DNA of 7,521 nt from Thermoflexus sp. (GCA_017743605.1 JAGHYO010000099.1:1-7521); one strand, 5' to 3'; positions 1-5,775 are shown, counted from the first letter of the stretch. Notes: generated by a model not told the origin, from the letters alone. Program-made: numbers and translations.

Positions 1-36
1 GGCATCAGGGGAGGACTGGCCGATCGCTAAATCCCA

Positions 37-45
37 TGCTATACT
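37..45 (+). promoter_or_regulatory. Extended -10 promoter of the rpsB operon
   Basis: TGC-TATACT matches the extended -10 pattern TGnTATAAT with one mismatch. The hexamer at 40-45 predicts transcription starting near 51-53, which gives an rpsB leader of about 105 nt. The -35 region, around 17-22, is a poor match to TTGACA, as is common for extended -10 promoters. This is the only clear promoter-like element upstream of the plus-strand operon within the window. The assignment rests on motif and position alone. Confidence 0.55.
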
Positions 46-66
46 GTGCAGCTGGCATCCCATTCC

Positions 67-119
67 GCACACCCCGGACCGGAGGGGCGTGCCGGGTGGA
101 CCTGGCTCCCGGCCGGGAG
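67..119 (+). promoter_or_regulatory. Structured rpsB 5' leader with two stem-loops
   Basis: The predicted leader carries two hairpins. In the first, GCAC-A-CCCC at 67-75 pairs with GGGG-C-GTGC at 84-92: eight base pairs, one A/C mismatch and an 8-nt loop. The second is a perfect 14-base palindrome at 106-119, CTCCCGGCCGGGAG, which can fold with a 4-nt loop. No T tract follows either hairpin, so a simple intrinsic terminator is unlikely. Many bacteria autoregulate rpsB-tsf through S2 binding to the mRNA leader, and this structure could serve that role here. I cannot match it to a named leader family by eye. Confidence 0.4.
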
Positions 120-145
120 GAAGGGGTGGAGGAAAAAACGCATCT

Positions 146-150
146 GGAGG
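146..150 (+). promoter_or_regulatory. Ribosome binding site of rpsB
   Basis: GGAGG lies 7 nt before the ATG at 158, ideal spacing. This decides the start over an in-frame GTG at 89, which would add 23 glycine-rich residues inside the structured leader. Two further GGAGG motifs lie upstream at 116-120 and 128-132 with no nearby start codon. They might act as ribosome standby sites or may simply reflect the purine-rich leader. Confidence 0.75.
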
Positions 151-157
151 AGCGCCC

Positions 158-985
158 ATGCCGCGCGTGACGATGAAGGAGCTGCTGGAAGCCGGCGTGC
201 ATTTCGGCCATAAGACCAACCGCTGGCACCCCAAGATGAAACCTTACATCTTCACGGAACGCAACGGTGTCCACATCATCGATCTCCAGCAGACCATCCG
301 CGCCATCGACAGCACTTATGAGCTGGTTAAGGACAAAGTCGCCCAGGGCGGCGTGATCCTATTCGTGGGGACCAAACGGCAGGCCCAGGAGACCATCGCT
401 GCGGAAGCCCAGCGCTGTCAGATGCCCCACGTGAACTACCGCTGGCTGGGCGGCACCCTCACCAACTGGCGGACCATCCGGGAGCGCATCCGCTACTACA
501 TCCAGCTGGATGAAATGATCCGCAACGGCGGGCTGGAGACGATGCCCAAGAAGGAGGCTATTCGCCTCCGCCGCAAACACGAGAAGATGCGCCTCAAGTT
601 CGAGGGGCTCCGGCCCCTCAAACGCCTCCCCGACATGCTGTTCGTGGTGGACACCGTGCGGGAGGCCACGGCCATCCGCGAGGCGAACGCCATGAACATT
701 CCCGTCATCGCCCTGGTCGACACCAACTGCAACCCCGATCCCATCGATTACATCATCCCGGCCAACGACGACGCCATCCGCTCCATCAAGCTCATCACCC
801 GGCTGATGGCGGACGCCGTCCTGGAGGGCCTGCAGCTGCGGGAGAAGATGGGCTTTGCGGAGGCCCCAGCCGAGGAAGAGGAGATCGAGGAGGCCGTGCC
901 CGCCCTGAAGCCTCGCCGCGTCTTCGAAGCGGAAGAGGAAGAGCTCGAGGAAGAGATCGAGGAGGAACTGGAGGAGCTTCCCTAA
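158..985 (+). CDS. rpsB: 30S ribosomal protein S2
   Basis: S2 is a late-assembling protein of the small ribosomal subunit, located between head and body and needed for S1 binding where S1 exists. The 275-residue product starts with the family hallmark MPRVTMKELLEAGVHFGH, followed by NRWHPKMKPYIF (21-32), GTKRQAQ (71-77), YRWLGGTLTNW (94-104) and the C-terminal signature PVIALVDTNCNPDPIDYIIPAND (182-204). E. coli S2 has 241 residues. The excess here is an acidic tail, residues 235-275, in which 20 of 41 residues are Glu and none is Asp. The start at 158 is fixed by a good Shine-Dalgarno site and by alignment to other S2 N-termini. It is the first gene of the operon, directly before tsf, the standard bacterial order. 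Identification is secure; the role of the tail is unknown. Confidence 0.98.
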   Translation: MPRVTMKELLEAGVHFGHKTNRWHPKMKPYIFTERNGVHIIDLQQTIRAIDSTYELVKDKVAQGGVILFVGTKRQAQETIAAEAQRCQMPHVNYRWLGGTLTNWRTIRERIRYYIQLDEMIRNGGLETMPKKEAIRLRRKHEKMRLKFEGLRPLKRLPDMLFVVDTVREATAIREANAMNIPVIALVDTNCNPDPIDYIIPANDDAIRSIKLITRLMADAVLEGLQLREKMGFAEAPAEEEEIEEAVPALKPRRVFEAEEEELEEEIEEELEELP

Positions 986-1023
986 GCCGGCCTATCTCTG
1001 AGCCTTTTCGAACATCCTTTGAT

Positions 1024-1028
1024 GGAGG
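1024..1028 (+). promoter_or_regulatory. Ribosome binding site fixing the tsf TTG start
   Basis: GGAGG ends 8 nt before the TTG at 1037. Two upstream in-frame candidates, TTG at 1019 and ATG at 1022, have no Shine-Dalgarno at usable spacing and would place this motif inside the coding region. EF-Ts proteins normally begin only a few residues before the xxMVKxLRexTGAG segment, which also favours 1037. Confidence 0.7.
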
Positions 1029-1036
1029 GAAGACCC

Positions 1037-1639
1037 TTGAACATCACCGTCGATATGGTCAAGCGCCTGCGGGAGATGACCGGCGCTGGGATCTTGGACT
1101 GCCGGAAAGCCCTGGAGGAGACCGGCGGGGATTTTGAGAAGGCGATCGATTACCTGCGAGAGAAGGGGCTGGCCCGGGCAGCCCGCAAGCTAGAGCGAAC
1201 CGCTCGGGAAGGCCTGGTGGTGGCCTATGTGCACCCTGGCAACCGGGTGGGCGTGCTGCTGGAGCTGAACTGCGAGACGGATTTCGTCGCTCGCACCCCG
1301 GAGTTTCAGCAGCTGGCCCACGACCTTCTGCTCCAGATCGCTGCTACCAACCCCCAATACATCCGCCGCGAGGACATCCCGGCGGAGATCCTGGAGCGCG
1401 AGCGGCAGATCTATCTGAAAGCGGCCCTTAACGAAGGCAAGCCCTCGCACATCGCCGAGAAGATCGCGGAGAACCGGCTGGCCCGCTTCGTCCAGGAGGT
1501 CTGTCTTCTGGAGCAGCTCTTCGTCCGAGATGAGAACCGCACGGTCAACGAGCGGATCATGGAGGTCATCGCCCGCGTCGGGGAGAACATCGTGGTCCGC
1601 CGGTTCGCACGATACGAACTGGGGGAGACAATGAAATGA
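1037..1639 (+). CDS. tsf: Elongation factor Ts, short form
   Basis: EF-Ts is the cytoplasmic guanine-nucleotide exchange factor that regenerates EF-Tu-GTP from EF-Tu-GDP. The 200-residue product has the N-terminal UBA-like segment with signature LREMTGAGILDCRKAL (11-26). The exchange motif TDFVART (81-87) follows, inside LNCETDFVARTPEF, where the TDFV segment contacts EF-Tu near its magnesium site. Near the C-terminus are LLEQLFVRDENRTVNE (157-172) and VVRRFARYELGE (186-197). It is far shorter than the 283-residue E. coli protein. It matches the short Thermus-type form, which is known to work as a dimer. Translation appears to start at a TTG, a weak codon. It follows rpsB by 51 nt and is followed at once by a strong hairpin, which may set off the rpsB-tsf part of the transcript from pyrH. 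Confidence 0.97.
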   Translation: MNITVDMVKRLREMTGAGILDCRKALEETGGDFEKAIDYLREKGLARAARKLERTAREGLVVAYVHPGNRVGVLLELNCETDFVARTPEFQQLAHDLLLQIAATNPQYIRREDIPAEILERERQIYLKAALNEGKPSHIAEKIAENRLARFVQEVCLLEQLFVRDENRTVNERIMEVIARVGENIVVRRFARYELGETMK

Positions 1640-1643
1640 TGAA

Positions 1644-1671
1644 GAGGGCCGGGCTTCAAGGCCCGGCCCTC
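1644..1671 (+). terminator. Strong hairpin after tsf (attenuator, partial terminator or processing site)
   Basis: A perfect 11-bp GC-rich stem pairs GAGGGCCGGGC (1644-1654) with GCCCGGCCCTC (1661-1671) around a 6-nt loop TTCAAG. It begins 5 nt after the tsf stop codon. The downstream sequence, CTGATGAGACG, has no T tract, so classical intrinsic termination is not predicted. Because pyrH and the genes after it have no obvious promoter of their own, the hairpin more likely causes partial termination, protects the 3' end of rpsB-tsf mRNA, or marks a processing site. The structure is certain on paper; its function is inferred. Confidence 0.5.
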
Positions 1672-1739
1672 CTGATGAGACGCTGCCCTCCGACGAGGAG
1701 ATGCGCAGACCACAAAAACAGAACGTGAAGGAGCGTGCG

Positions 1740-2456
1740 ATGTCCGGTCCGAAATACCGGCGGATCCTATTGAAGCTGGGTGGGGCGGCGCTGGCCGGGC
1801 CTGGGGGGTTCGGGATCAGCCCGGAACGGGCCACAGAGCTGGCGGCCCGCATCAAGGCGGTGAAGGAAATGGGGGTGGAGATCGCCATCGTCATTGGCGC
1901 CGGCAACCTGTGGCGGGGCCGGGACGGGATCGCACACCGCATGGACCGGGCCACCGCCGATCAGATGGGGATGCTGGCCACTGTGATGAACTCCTTGGCG
2001 CTACGGGACGCCCTGGAGCGCCTCGGGGTGCCCACCCGCGTTCAGACGGCCATCGAGATGCGTGCCATCGCGGAACCCTACATCCGGCTCCGGGCCATCC
2101 GCCACCTGGAGAAGGGACGCTTGGTCATCCTAGGGGCTGGGACCGGGAACCCCTACTTCACCACAGACACCGCCGCTGCCCTGCGGGCGATGGAGATCCA
2201 CGCCGACGTCCTCATCAAGGCCACCAAGGTGGATGGAGTCTATGAGGAAGACCCCATGGTCAACCCCAACGCCCGCAAGTTTGATAGATTAACGTATATA
2301 GAGGCTCTGAACCTGCGGGTGAGGGCCCTAGACAGCACAGCCCTCTCCCTGTGCATGGATCACAACCTGCCCATCATCGTCCTGGATCTCTGGCAGCCGT
2401 ACAGCTTGGAACGGGCGGTGCAAGGGGAACCGGTCGGCACGCTGATCAACGGCTGA
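1740..2456 (+). CDS. pyrH: UMP kinase (uridylate kinase), amino-acid-kinase fold
   Basis: PyrH phosphorylates UMP to UDP with ATP in pyrimidine synthesis. Bacterial forms are hexamers activated by GTP and inhibited by UTP. The 238 residues show AIVIGAGNLWRG (49-60), MDRATADQMGMLATVMNSLAL (68-88), GVPTRVQTA (96-104), the UMP/phosphate segment GTGNPYFTTDTAAALRA (134-150), KATKVDGVYEEDP (160-172) and the C-terminal EPVGTLI. ATG 1740 is chosen because AAGGAG at 1728-1733 sits 6 nt upstream. An in-frame ATG at 1701 abuts its only purine-rich motif and would add 13 unconserved residues. The N-terminal phosphate-binding motif reads KLGGAAL (12-18), where PyrH normally has KLSGEAL. The lysine and second glycine are kept, but Ser and Glu are replaced. 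Codons 183-187 include AGA, TTA and ATA, unlike the rest of the gene. Confidence 0.97.
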   Translation: MSGPKYRRILLKLGGAALAGPGGFGISPERATELAARIKAVKEMGVEIAIVIGAGNLWRGRDGIAHRMDRATADQMGMLATVMNSLALRDALERLGVPTRVQTAIEMRAIAEPYIRLRAIRHLEKGRLVILGAGTGNPYFTTDTAAALRAMEIHADVLIKATKVDGVYEEDPMVNPNARKFDRLTYIEALNLRVRALDSTALSLCMDHNLPIIVLDLWQPYSLERAVQGEPVGTLING

Positions 2457-2502
2457 GCCGCATCCGCCCGCCGCTTGAACCTGGCGGAGGTGAGGAGGCG
2501 AG

Positions 2503-3063
2503 ATGATCCCGAAACAGGTCTTCCGCGACGCCGAGGAGCGCATGCGCAAGGCCATTCGGGTGTTCGAGGACGAACTCAAGGGCGTCCGCACTGGGCGGGC
2601 CTCCCCCGCCCTGGTGGAGCGGATCCCGGTGGAATACTACGGGACCCAGGTCCGGCTGGAGCAGCTGGCCATCATCCGGGCCCCGGAGCCGAACCTGCTG
2701 ACCATCCAGCCTTACGATCCGAAGGCCCTGCCGGAGATCGAACGGGCCATCCTCAAGTCCGACCTGGGGTTGACCCCCAGCAACGATGGTCGGATCATCC
2801 GCTTGGTGTTGCCTCGGCTCACCGAACAGCGCCGTCAGGAGCTGGTGAGGCTGGTGCACAAGCGGCTCGAGGAGACTCGCATCGCCATCCGTAACATCCG
2901 GCGGGATGCCCTGGAAGAGTTGCGCTCCCGCCAAAAGAACAAGGAGATGTCTGAAGATGAGCTGGAGGAAGCTAAAGAGGAAGTGCAAAAGCTCACCGAC
3001 CGCTACATTGAGGAGGCGGAGAGGGTCGCTCAAGCCAAGGAGAAGGAGATCATGTCTTTCTGA
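2503..3063 (+). CDS. frr: Ribosome recycling factor
   Basis: RRF works with EF-G to split post-termination ribosomes so that the subunits can start again. The 186-residue length matches the E. coli protein (185). A helical first segment (1-29) runs into VRTGRASPALVERIPVEYYG (28-47). The small beta domain (about 30-104) holds PEPNLLTIQPYDPKALPEIERAI and TPSNDGRIIRLVLPRLTEQRR. The long C-terminal helices carry the conserved AIRNIRRDALEELR (128-141), whose arginines R130, R133 and R134 belong to the region that contacts 23S rRNA, followed by a charged coiled coil. AGGAGG at 2493-2498 lies 4 nt before the ATG. The gene follows pyrH by 46 nt, the usual pyrH-frr pairing. A hairpin immediately follows its stop codon. 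Confidence 0.98.
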   Translation: MIPKQVFRDAEERMRKAIRVFEDELKGVRTGRASPALVERIPVEYYGTQVRLEQLAIIRAPEPNLLTIQPYDPKALPEIERAILKSDLGLTPSNDGRIIRLVLPRLTEQRRQELVRLVHKRLEETRIAIRNIRRDALEELRSRQKNKEMSEDELEEAKEEVQKLTDRYIEEAERVAQAKEKEIMSF

Positions 3064-3086
3064 CGAGAGGGAGGGATCCCTGCTCG
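3064..3086 (+). other. Intercistronic hairpin between frr and uppS
   Basis: Directly after the frr stop codon, CGAGAGGGA (3064-3072) pairs with TCCCT and CTCG (3077-3081 and 3083-3086). This gives nine base pairs with a single bulged G at 3082 and a GGGA tetraloop of the stable GNRA class. No T tract follows. The hairpin may slow exonucleases or mark a processing point between the translation genes and the envelope-lipid genes. Pairing was worked out by hand; the role is inferred. Confidence 0.35.
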
Positions 3087-3117
3087 GAATTGGAGAGGGC
3101 CCCGGAAGGAGGAGTTT

Positions 3118-3864
3118 GTGAGGCAGCAGAATGGTCAGGTCGCAGAAATCGTGGTTAGGATCCCCGCCCATATCGCCATCATCATGGACGGCAACGGCCG
3201 CTGGGCTAAGGCCCGCGGCCTCCCCCGCCTGGCCGGGCACCGGGCTGGCACAGAGAACCTGCGCCGGGTGATCGAGGCTTGCGCTGAGCTCGGGGTCCGC
3301 ATCCTCACGATCTATGCCTTCTCCACCGAGAACTGGCGCCGCCCCCCGGAGGAGGTCCACGGCCTCTTGGGGCTGCTGGAGCAGATGATCGATCGGGAGC
3401 TGGACAATTTAGACCGTAACGGGGTGCAGATCCACCACCTGGGCAGCCTGGAAGGGGTGCCTGAACGGCTTCAGCGGAAGATCCGCATGGCCATCGAGCG
3501 GACAAAGGGGAACTCCCGGCTCATCCTCTGCGTCGCCTTCAACTACGGAGGCCGCCAGGAGATCGTGGAGGCCGTCCGCCGCATCATCGCCGACGGCGTC
3601 CCCCCCGAGGCGGTCAACGAGGAGCTGATCTCCCATTACCTGTATACCGCCGGGCTGCCGGATCCGGATCTGATCATCCGCACCAGCGGGGAGATGCGAC
3701 TGAGCAACTTCCTGCTCTGGCAGGCTGCCTATGCGGAGTTTTACATAACGCCCGTCTACTGGCCCGATTTCGACCGGGAAGAGCTGCTGAAGGCCATTGA
3801 GGCCTACAGCCGCCGGGAGCGCCGCTTCGGACGGATCAGCGAGCAACTGGCTTCCCCCAGATAA
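3118..3864 (+). CDS. uppS: Isoprenyl transferase (cis-prenyltransferase, undecaprenyl diphosphate synthase type)
   Basis: This soluble enzyme condenses isopentenyl diphosphate units onto an allylic primer with cis geometry. It makes the polyprenyl diphosphate carrier used for peptidoglycan and other surface polymers. The 248 residues contain all family blocks: HIAIIMDGNGRWAKARGLPR (18-37) with catalytic Asp24, GHRAG (40-44), TIYAFSTENWRRP (64-76), FNYGGRQEI (141-149) and RTSGEMRLSNFLLWQAAYAEFYI (188-210). One small deviation is Met193 in RTSGEMRLSN, where Gln is common. The GTG start at 3118 follows AGGAGG (3107-3112) at 5-nt spacing. The exact chain length of the product cannot be read from sequence. 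It lies between frr and cdsA in the classical order. Confidence 0.97.
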   Translation: MRQQNGQVAEIVVRIPAHIAIIMDGNGRWAKARGLPRLAGHRAGTENLRRVIEACAELGVRILTIYAFSTENWRRPPEEVHGLLGLLEQMIDRELDNLDRNGVQIHHLGSLEGVPERLQRKIRMAIERTKGNSRLILCVAFNYGGRQEIVEAVRRIIADGVPPEAVNEELISHYLYTAGLPDPDLIIRTSGEMRLSNFLLWQAAYAEFYITPVYWPDFDREELLKAIEAYSRRERRFGRISEQLASPR

Positions 3865-3880
3865 CCTTCCTGCTCCCGCC

Positions 3881-4684
3881 GTGCTGCGCCAGCGCCTCCT
3901 TGTCGCCCTCATCGCCATCCCCCTGCTTGCGGTCCTCATCCACCAAGGCGGGTGGATCTGGGCGGCGACTGTGGCCCTCGCCCTATGGCTGGCCGCCTGG
4001 GAATACACCGGCTTGATCCGCCGCATTGGCTTCTCTCCCTCCTCGGGCTGGATCGGGTTGATGATCCTGGGGTTCCTGACAGACGGCATGTTCGCAGCGG
4101 CCAGCCCCCGGCTGGCGGAGCTCACCCTGACCCTCGCGCCGCCCATCGCCCTCGTGTGGTTCTGGTGGATCCGGCGCACGGAGCATCCCCTGATCGACTG
4201 GGCTTTCACCGCCGCCGGTGGGCTGTATCTGGGCTGGCTGGGGCGCTCCTTCGTCTGGCTCCGGAACCTCCCGGAGCCCTACGGCCGCGGATGGTTGATC
4301 TTCGTCCTCTTCGTCACCTGGGGGGCCGACACTGCCGCCTATTTCGTGGGCCAGCGTTGGGGGCGACACCGCCTGGCGCCTCGCCTGAGCCCGGGCAAGA
4401 CCTGGGAAGGGTTCCTCGGCGGCTGCCTGGCCGGCCTCATCGTGGGGGCCCTCTTGGGCTTTCTGATCGGGATCGGCGCTGGGCCGGGGGCTTTCCTCGG
4501 CCTTCTGGCCAGCACCCTGGGGACCCTGGGGGATCTCTCCGTCTCGGTCCTGAAGCGCCGGGCCGGGGTGAAAGACTCCGGGAACCTCTTCCCCGGGCAT
4601 GGGGGTGTGCTGGACCGGCTGGACAGCTTGCTCTGGAGTGCGATGATCGCGTACCTGTATGCCCACTGGATCCAGGGGTTTTAA
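3881..4684 (+). CDS. cdsA: Phosphatidate cytidylyltransferase (CDP-diglyceride synthase)
   Basis: CdsA is an integral membrane enzyme converting phosphatidic acid and CTP to CDP-diacylglycerol, the precursor of bacterial phospholipids. The 267 residues are strongly hydrophobic with several membrane spans, for example about 5-20, 27-40, 57-72, 135-158, 178-200 and 203-215. WGADTAAYFVGQRWG (147-161) and SPGKTWEGFLGG (170-181) are conserved. The family signature S-x-x-K-R-x4-K-D-x-G-x2-[LF]-P-x-H-G-G-x-x-D-R-x-D is complete at residues 222-248. The GTG start at 3881 gives the usual N-terminus, MLRQRLLVALIAIPLL. No Shine-Dalgarno precedes it, so translation may depend on ribosomes finishing uppS 16 nt upstream. 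An in-frame TTG at 3797 inside uppS would add 28 unconserved, non-hydrophobic residues. Confidence 0.95.
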   Translation: MLRQRLLVALIAIPLLAVLIHQGGWIWAATVALALWLAAWEYTGLIRRIGFSPSSGWIGLMILGFLTDGMFAAASPRLAELTLTLAPPIALVWFWWIRRTEHPLIDWAFTAAGGLYLGWLGRSFVWLRNLPEPYGRGWLIFVLFVTWGADTAAYFVGQRWGRHRLAPRLSPGKTWEGFLGGCLAGLIVGALLGFLIGIGAGPGAFLGLLASTLGTLGDLSVSVLKRRAGVKDSGNLFPGHGGVLDRLDSLLWSAMIAYLYAHWIQGF

Positions 4685-4685
4685 G

Positions 4686-5321
4686 ATGCGCAGCCTCTTG
4701 ATCACCTTTGAAGGGCCGGAGGGATGCGGGAAGACCACCATGGCCCGCTGGCTGGCCGGCGTCCTGCAGGAGAAAGGGCTTCGGGTGCTGCTCACCCGGG
4801 AGCCCGGCGGGACCCCCGTGGGGGAGGCGATCCGAGAGCTGCTCCACGCCCATGAGCAGGCCGAGATGACTGCCCGGGCGGAGGCCCTGCTCTTCTGCGC
4901 CGCTCGGGCCCAGCTGGTGGAGCGGGTCATCCGACCCTTCCTGACAGAGGGGGGTATCGTCATCAGCGACCGCTACGCCGATTCCACCCTGGCCTATCAG
5001 GGCCACGGCCGGGGGCTGGATCTGGAGGAGCTGCGCCGCCTGAACCGGTTCGCCACCGGCGGCTTAGAGCCAGATCTCACCTTCCTGCTGGACGTGGAGG
5101 TGGCGCAGGGCCTGGCCCGCCGCCGAGCCTCCGGCGAGGCCTGGACCCGCCTGGACGCCATGGACCTGTCTTTCCATCAACGGGTGCGGGAGGGCTACCT
5201 CGCCCTGGCCGCCGCCGAGCCCACCCGCTGGGTGGTGATCGACGCTTCCCAGCCTCTCGAGGCGGTACGGGCAGCGATCCGCGTCCACCTGGCCCACCGC
5301 CTGGGCCTCCACATCGAGTAG
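4686..5321 (+). CDS. tmk: Thymidylate kinase (dTMP kinase)
   Basis: Tmk phosphorylates dTMP to dTDP with ATP, the last dedicated step toward dTTP. The 211-residue protein has a P-loop GPEGCGKTT (10-18), the substrate segment REPGGTPVGEAIR (38-50), the DR motif ISDRYADSTLAYQG (93-106) and an Arg-rich lid region, RRRASGEAWTRLD (145-157). The P-loop lacks the arginine seen in the yeast/human type while the lid has several, as in the common bacterial type. The start at 4686 begins right at the beta-strand leading to the P-loop. It lies 1 nt after the cdsA stop, with AGGGG (4673-4677) inside cdsA as a plausible ribosome site, so coupling to cdsA is likely. An in-frame ATG at 4659 within cdsA is less likely. 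Its place after cdsA is unusual, since dxr is more often found there. Confidence 0.96.
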   Translation: MRSLLITFEGPEGCGKTTMARWLAGVLQEKGLRVLLTREPGGTPVGEAIRELLHAHEQAEMTARAEALLFCAARAQLVERVIRPFLTEGGIVISDRYADSTLAYQGHGRGLDLEELRRLNRFATGGLEPDLTFLLDVEVAQGLARRRASGEAWTRLDAMDLSFHQRVREGYLALAAAEPTRWVVIDASQPLEAVRAAIRVHLAHRLGLHIE

Positions 5322-5356
5322 AATGGAGGCGGATCTACCCTATCAGGAGGAAGCCG

Positions 5357-5773
5357 ATGAGCGCGTTCGATCCCCGACGCCCCGCCCACTTCACGATGTG
5401 CGAGCGGCTAACGATGACGGATGCGGGCGCCCGAGGCGCCTACATCCGATGGATCATCGACACCCGACACGGCGCTCCAACCTACCGTCTGCGCGTCATC
5501 GAGCTGGAGCCGGGCGGCCACACTCCCCTCCAATCCCATTGGTTCGAGCAGGAGGACTTCATCCTCAGCGGGGAGGGGGAAGTGCAGATCGGAGATCAAA
5601 CGTATCCGATTCGGGCCGGAGACGTGGTGTTCGTGCCGCCCTACATGACCCATCAATACCGCAACACCAGACAGGAGCCCCTGCGGTTCCTGTCCGGCAT
5701 CCCCGCGGAATGGGTCCGGGCAGCCCGGCCCGACGTGTACGGGGAACTCGAGAAGGGGCCATCCGAGGGCTGA
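5357..5773 (+). CDS. Single-domain cupin protein with altered metal site
   Basis: This 138-residue protein has one cupin beta-barrel. Motif 1 is GGHTPLQSHWFEQEDFILSG (53-72) and motif 2 is AGDVVFVPPYMTHQYRN (87-103). The spacing and the SHxxExE pattern resemble small four-histidine cupins such as Thermotoga TM1459, which I recall as reading HSHPWEHE at this point. Here that segment is QSHWFEQE, so two expected ligand positions are Gln59 and Gln65, while His61 and His99 remain. Function is unknown; small cupins include dioxygenases, isomerases and non-catalytic metal or ligand binders. AGGAGG at 5345-5350 sits 6 nt before the ATG. The gene starts 35 nt after tmk on the same strand and may be the last cistron of the operon, though nothing ties it to nucleotide metabolism. 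Confidence 0.88.
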   Translation: MSAFDPRRPAHFTMCERLTMTDAGARGAYIRWIIDTRHGAPTYRLRVIELEPGGHTPLQSHWFEQEDFILSGEGEVQIGDQTYPIRAGDVVFVPPYMTHQYRNTRQEPLRFLSGIPAEWVRAARPDVYGELEKGPSEG

Positions 5774-5775
5774 AA

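Noticed and set aside
1..30. Open plus-strand frame from the window edge to a TAA at 28-30
   Set aside because: Only nine codons are visible, with no recognisable motif. It could be the end of an upstream gene, but nothing supports it.
89..157. In-frame N-terminal extension of rpsB from a GTG at 89
   Set aside because: It has no ribosome site, lies within the structured leader, and S2 proteins start at the MPRVTMKELL region, which has a good Shine-Dalgarno.
1701..1739. In-frame upstream ATG for pyrH
   Set aside because: The purine-rich GAGGAG touches the ATG with no spacer, and the added residues are not part of the family.
3072..3081. Ten-base palindrome AGGGATCCCT as a protein-binding operator
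   Set aside because: It is better explained as part of the larger hairpin after frr; no repeat of the site occurs near a promoter.
2446..3360. Long minus-strand open frame opposite frr and uppS
   Set aside because: It lies antisense to two securely identified genes, has Pro/His/Leu-rich composition typical of shadow frames in GC-rich DNA, and shows no recognisable domain.
3983..4963. Long minus-strand open frame opposite cdsA and tmk
   Set aside because: It is a low-complexity Pro/Arg/Gly-rich translation with no motif, explained by the GC-rich third positions of the real genes.
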